A stretch of DNA of 31,883 nt from Chara braunii (Eukaryota > Streptophyta > Charophyceae > Charales > Characeae): the NCBI GenBank assembly GCA_003427395.1, contig BFEA01000547.1, positions 111,462-143,344 on the forward strand, given 5' to 3'. Below are positions 29,031 to 31,883 of this stretch, one piece after another (positions within the stretch are counted from its first letter, which is position 1; every line of letters begins with the position of its first letter). A model generated the notes under the pieces. That model made no database searches. It was not told the origin of the DNA and saw only the letters and a list, made by a program, of their open reading frames with translations. A program made the position numbers and the translations under genes.

Positions 29031-29812
29031 GTTTTAGGATTGAGCCAGCACAGTTTGGTTGGCTAGGCCTTAAGTCACCCGACTCCTTTTCTCCGGCCTT
29101 TGACTACGTTACGAAATGGGGAGTGACCTTGCAAAGAGCGAGAGGAAAAAAACAGGCAGAAGTGGTAGTATCGGATCGACTTTCAAAGGCATCTTTGAAC
29201 TTCCAGGGACTATGGAGGGCTTTGAAGTCGATCCCCTCACAGAAGCAGGCTAGCCTAATGTGGCTTCAATCGCTGTTGGCGACAGCTTCAGCGAGCTGGC
29301 TTGCTTCGAAAGGGCTGGAGATATCCGAAATCTCTCCCAGATGTCAGTGGGGCTGGGAGACCACCAACCACCTGTGGTTATACTGTCCCTTGTCGTTACA
29401 GTTGTGGGACTGGTGGAAAGGGCATTGGCAAATAATTTCTAATGCAGAACTTTCCTGGTCCCAGGAGTGGATTCTGTTTGCCAGCTGCCCGCCTGGGACG
29501 GATCTTACAACTGGTTGGGGATACATTGCACTAGTGTGTAGAGGGGTTCTGATGGAGGTCATATGGAAAGGAAGAAACAAGGCTTGCTTTAAACAAGAAA
29601 TGTCGACATGTGCAGAGTTGATTGCCACTACCAAAATCTTGATTAGGCTCGCCATTAGGGCCGATTGGCAGCATTCTAAATCCCACCCGAGGAAAGGGCG
29701 GGCCTGGTTTGGTAATACCTGGGCCAAGAAGGGTGCTTTGGTTTCAATTTCTTCAGATTACAAACTGCAGTTTTGCAGATGGCTACTGTTGAGCCAAAAT
29801 GTCAGATCATAG
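29021..29812 (+). pseudogene. LINE ORF2 C-terminal fragment (zf-RVT region)
   Basis: An open frame of about 263 codons with no start of its own, entering from the truncated 5' side and ending at TAG 29810. Landmarks: IEPAQFGWLGLKSPDSFSP, LMWLQSLLATASASWLASKG, then SPRCQWGWETTNHLWLYCP and LQLWDWWKGHW, matching the reverse-transcriptase zinc-binding (zf-RVT) signature C..C...E...HL...CP....W, although the first Cys is Ser here. VLMEVIWKGRNKACFKQ follows, the usual W..RN block in plant LINEs. The endonuclease and reverse-transcriptase domains are absent, so it cannot act alone. Confidence 0.8.
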
Positions 29813-30240
29813 GGCCGTGATAGGCCTGTAGGGAATTTTGAGGCATTTGTGGTTTAATAATGGGAAGTAGAGGGTAGCTGTAGGTCTTTACTAATTAGAT
29901 TGTTTTCAGAAAGATATTTCCTACTTAGTGTGTGGTAGTTTTGACAACTGCAGTAGCATTCACCCTAATAAATATTGGTGGGTTTAGCAGTTATAAGTAG
30001 TGATCGGCTGGTAGTTTTCCTTTATGTAGTAGGACTGCTATATGTTGCAAGGAGGATGCATGGTGAGTCTCTCATGGGGAATGAGGTAGAGTAGATAGTG
30101 GTACTTGATAACAGTTGACACAATCAGCCGGGTCCATTTGGTCCTGTAAAAAGCTAAACTGGCTGATGCTGCCAGGATAACTCTGGTTAGAATTGTGGGG
30201 TCCCCGGCCTCGAGTGTTGCTTTGGGAAAAAAAAAAAAAA
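29028..30240 (+). mobile_element. 5'-truncated LINE with 3' UTR and poly-A tail
   Basis: It contains the ORF2 fragment, about 415 bp of 3' UTR and a run of 14 A at 30227-30240. (A)GAAATG occurs just before the proposed left end (29021-29027) and just after the tail (30240-30246), a possible short TSD. The left end also coincides with where the preceding direct repeat stops matching. The 5' boundary is tentative; the 3' end is firm. Confidence 0.7.
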
Positions 30241-30266
30241 GAAATGCGTAAGTTGTAAGCTGCGAT

Positions 30267-30769
30267 CAGTGCGGCCTAACTCAGTTGGTAAGGCTGGCAA
30301 GTGGCATTCAGGAGGCGTGGGTTCAGTCCCCATTGGCCTCATGTACCTTCCTGGCCATATGCTTGGCGCCCGCCACCTAGAGATAGACCACTGGATACCC
30401 CGATCGGCATTGAGCAGAGTCTGCTGATGTTCGTAGGGGAGGGGACCTGAGGGGATCGGCATTGAGCAGAGTCTGCTGATGTTCGTAGGGGAGGGGACCT
30501 GGGCGGAGGCACAGGGATTGGTCCTGTTGGCACCGGCTGTCCCCGGTATCGCCCACCTGCAGGTCGGAAGCAGCCCCCGCATGTTCTCTCGTGAACACGG
30601 TTCTGGCTGCTACGGGGTTCCCCGTATGCCTACAATTAGGAGTAGTGGTAGGTAGGTGGTGTGAGATAAAATTGAGAGAAAAAATAGTAGTGTTAGGTAG
30701 GTTTTGTGAGATGAAATTGAGTTTCCCACCCCCCCCCAAAAAAAAGAGATTGAGGGAAAAAAAAAACAA
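30267..30769 (+). mobile_element. tRNA-derived SINE, about 503 bp, with 10-bp TSD
   Basis: Flanked by perfect AAGCTGCGAT copies at 30257-30266 and 30770-30779. The head has a pol III box A, TAACTCAGTTGG (30277-30288), and box B, GGTTCAGTCCC (30320-30330), spaced as in a tRNA, but the acceptor and D stems do not pair well. The body includes an internal 52-bp direct duplication (GATCGGCATTGAGCAGAGTC at 30402 and 30454), and the 3' end is A-rich (30756-30769). It is inserted 16 bp after the LINE tail. Confidence 0.85.
30402..30505 (+). repeat. 52-bp tandem duplication inside the SINE
   Basis: GATCGGCATTGAGCAGAGTC through GTAGGGGAGGGGACCTG occurs at 30402 and again at 30454, almost identical, so it is recent compared with other repeats in the window. 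Confidence 0.95.
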
Positions 30770-30779
30770 AAGCTGCGAT

Positions 30780-31170
30780 GCAGGTTTCCCATCGGCTTTC
30801 GTCTGCTGGCGGGATTCCCGTTCGGCCACGTTGCGACTGAGTAATGAAAAGCGATTCAATCATGTAAGGCCTTGCCACAGCACTCGGAAGCGACTATTGT
30901 AGAAAGGAGGAGTTGCGCACTTGGCAGACAGGTGTTGCCGTCGTCTTTACCGTTTTCGCGCCACGTTTGTTTGCTCCATCTCTGTCCGTCGCACCTGTCC
31001 GTTTCGTTGCCCGCTTTCCCTCCTTGCGGCTATTTCCCAACTCGCAAGGAGAGTTCATCGCATCGCCGAGGCTGTTGACTGACGAATGTGGGGCCAGTCG
31101 GTCAGCGGCGGTATGTCGAAGCATAGGCATTTTTTTGTTGAAATGGGTGGAGAATTAGCTCAGCTTTTCT
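30780..31170. other. GC-richer unique stretch
   Basis: No repeat. A plus-strand frame of about 80 codons (about 30913-31158) has no ATG near its start and no recognised motif. It could be a leader or promoter region of a gene entering on the right, but nothing decisive was seen. Confidence 0.4.
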
Positions 31171-31226
31171 TTGCTGAAGGCACGTTTGGCGCCTACCTTT
31201 GCTGAAGGCACGTTTGGCGCCTACCA
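31171..31226 (+). repeat. 28-bp tandem duplication, two copies
   Basis: TTGCTGAAGGCACGTTTGGC plus GCCTACC is perfectly duplicated at 31171-31198 and 31199-31226 (last base differs). It is recent by its identity. Confidence 0.95.
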
Positions 31227-31288
31227 CCGTATAGCTCGCCAGTCCGGCATATTCCCGCGCTCGCTAGCGCCCGGAGTACGAAGTACCC

Positions 31289-31525
31289 ATGTACGAACTG
31301 AGGGTCGCTACTTTCCGCAGTCCGAATGTGGTGACGATAGACGCGCTGAAGGTTGTTGCGGTGCTTCCGATCGACGTGGACGTCGGAGGTTTGTTGTGTG
31401 CGTGTCCGTGTGAGAGCGTGGGCGAGTATGCGCTGGTTGGCGTGCGGCCGAAGCGCCACCCAACTGAGGTAAATCGAGCAGATTTGCAATTAGCAAGAAT
31501 TGGTGGTGATGCGGCGGGAAAGTGA
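31289..31525 (+). CDS. possible first exon or small gene, unknown
   Basis: ATG 31289 opens a 78-codon frame with balanced, GC3-rich codon use: MYELRVATFRSPNVVTIDAL, VVAVLPIDVDVGGLLCACPC and VGEYALVGVRPKRHP. At 31468 the codon GAG is followed by GTAAAT, a fair splice donor, so a 60-codon phase-0 first exon is possible, with the rest beyond the window. Otherwise the frame ends at TGA 31523. It lies in the least repetitive part of the window. Not recognised. Confidence 0.3.
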   Translation: MYELRVATFRSPNVVTIDALKVVAVLPIDVDVGGLLCACPCESVGEYALVGVRPKRHPTEVNRADLQLARIGGDAAGK

Positions 31526-31797
31526 AATCGACGGTTTAATCCGACTGCTTGGTGCCCGATCTGATACCGTGTGACGTCCGCTCCGCGGGTTCCCCGCCCG
31601 ACAGGGAAGTAAGAGTTCCCAATTCCGAAATCGATGAAGGATTCGGAGTGCTCTGTGCTGCATCTGCCCTGCAGGCTTCAGTATTTTTACAAGTCTGGTG
31701 GGAAGAGGCGGAGGAGAGCAGCTGATCCGGAAGAGTGATCTGGAGGAGGGGGTTCAGCTCTGTCCATTTCCGCTCTTCTGGTGTAGTTAGCAAGCGC
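31526..31797. other. unique stretch before the GA run
   Basis: No gene was supported. If the GTAAAT donor at 31469 is real, this would be intron sequence. Confidence 0.35.

Positions 31798-31883
<86 letters not shown>
31798..31883 (+). repeat. (GA)n microsatellite to window end
   Basis: An uninterrupted GA dinucleotide run of about 85 bases reaching the window edge, so its true length is unknown. Confidence 0.98.

Noticed and set aside
30271-30340. Functional tRNA gene
   Set aside because: Boxes A and B and the T arm are present, but acceptor and D stems do not pair; it is the head of a SINE with TSD.

Overview
This window looks like a gene-poor, repeat-dense stretch of a eukaryotic nuclear genome. 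The evidence is candidate spliceosomal introns, a plant-type zf-RVT LINE tail, a tRNA-headed SINE with target-site duplication (TSD), a hAT-like MITE, many satellite arrays, and one scaffold gap of Ns. The DUF7869-type transposase and the general texture suggest a streptophyte (a charophyte alga or an early-diverging plant). That placement is an inference and no single marker proves it. No prokaryotic genes, CRISPR arrays, rRNA or intact tRNA were seen.

Layout. 1-413: a 91-bp satellite in one orientation, then a polypurine tract and gene-free, pyrimidine-rich DNA with three strong hairpins and a 51-52 bp minisatellite (to about 3.2 kb). 3219-7053 (minus): a large decayed gene. Read through its lesions it gives a basic/low-complexity N-terminal part, a ParB/sulfiredoxin-like nuclease fold, a helical linker and a possible DNA-methyltransferase-like C-terminal part with an acidic tail. 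7.1-10.7 kb: arrays of a CGARY..RYTCG palindromic motif, AT and GA microsatellites, and a 21-bp minisatellite with a 304-bp higher-order period. 10.9-12.54 kb: the 91-bp satellite again, in the opposite orientation, passing into a diverged subfamily with the same 91-bp period and containing a 535-N gap. 12.55-13.2 kb: a diverged tandem array carrying the palindromic motif.

13557-16771 (plus): a DUF7869-type transposase-like gene with a candidate intron, one frameshift and one in-frame stop. It is followed head-to-tail by a tandem cluster (16.9-20.7 kb) of an unrecognised gene family: one intact 312-codon copy, two copies broken by point lesions, a C-terminal relic and a duplicated start exon. 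Every start is preceded by a splice-acceptor-like CAG exactly one base before the ATG. This cluster, together with the ParB-like gene, is the best candidate here for an undescribed system.

21-28.5 kb: repeat blocks of about 350-400 bp carrying a 22-bp palindrome, a decayed unknown gene (23073-23827), a 272-bp duplication, and a 145-bp satellite interrupted by a 510-bp hAT-like MITE with an 8-bp TSD. 28.5-30.8 kb: a long foldback element, a 5'-truncated LINE (ORF2 C-terminus plus poly-A), and a SINE of about 503 bp inserted just beyond the LINE tail with a perfect 10-bp TSD. 30.8-31.9 kb: mostly unique GC-richer DNA with one possible first coding exon, ending in a long (GA)n run.

How they work together: the coding content appears to be transposon-derived. 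The transposase and the tandem family share orientation and close spacing, so the family may be accessory genes of that transposon. Most genes are inactivated; only the middle tandem copy (18377-19315) keeps a full reading frame.
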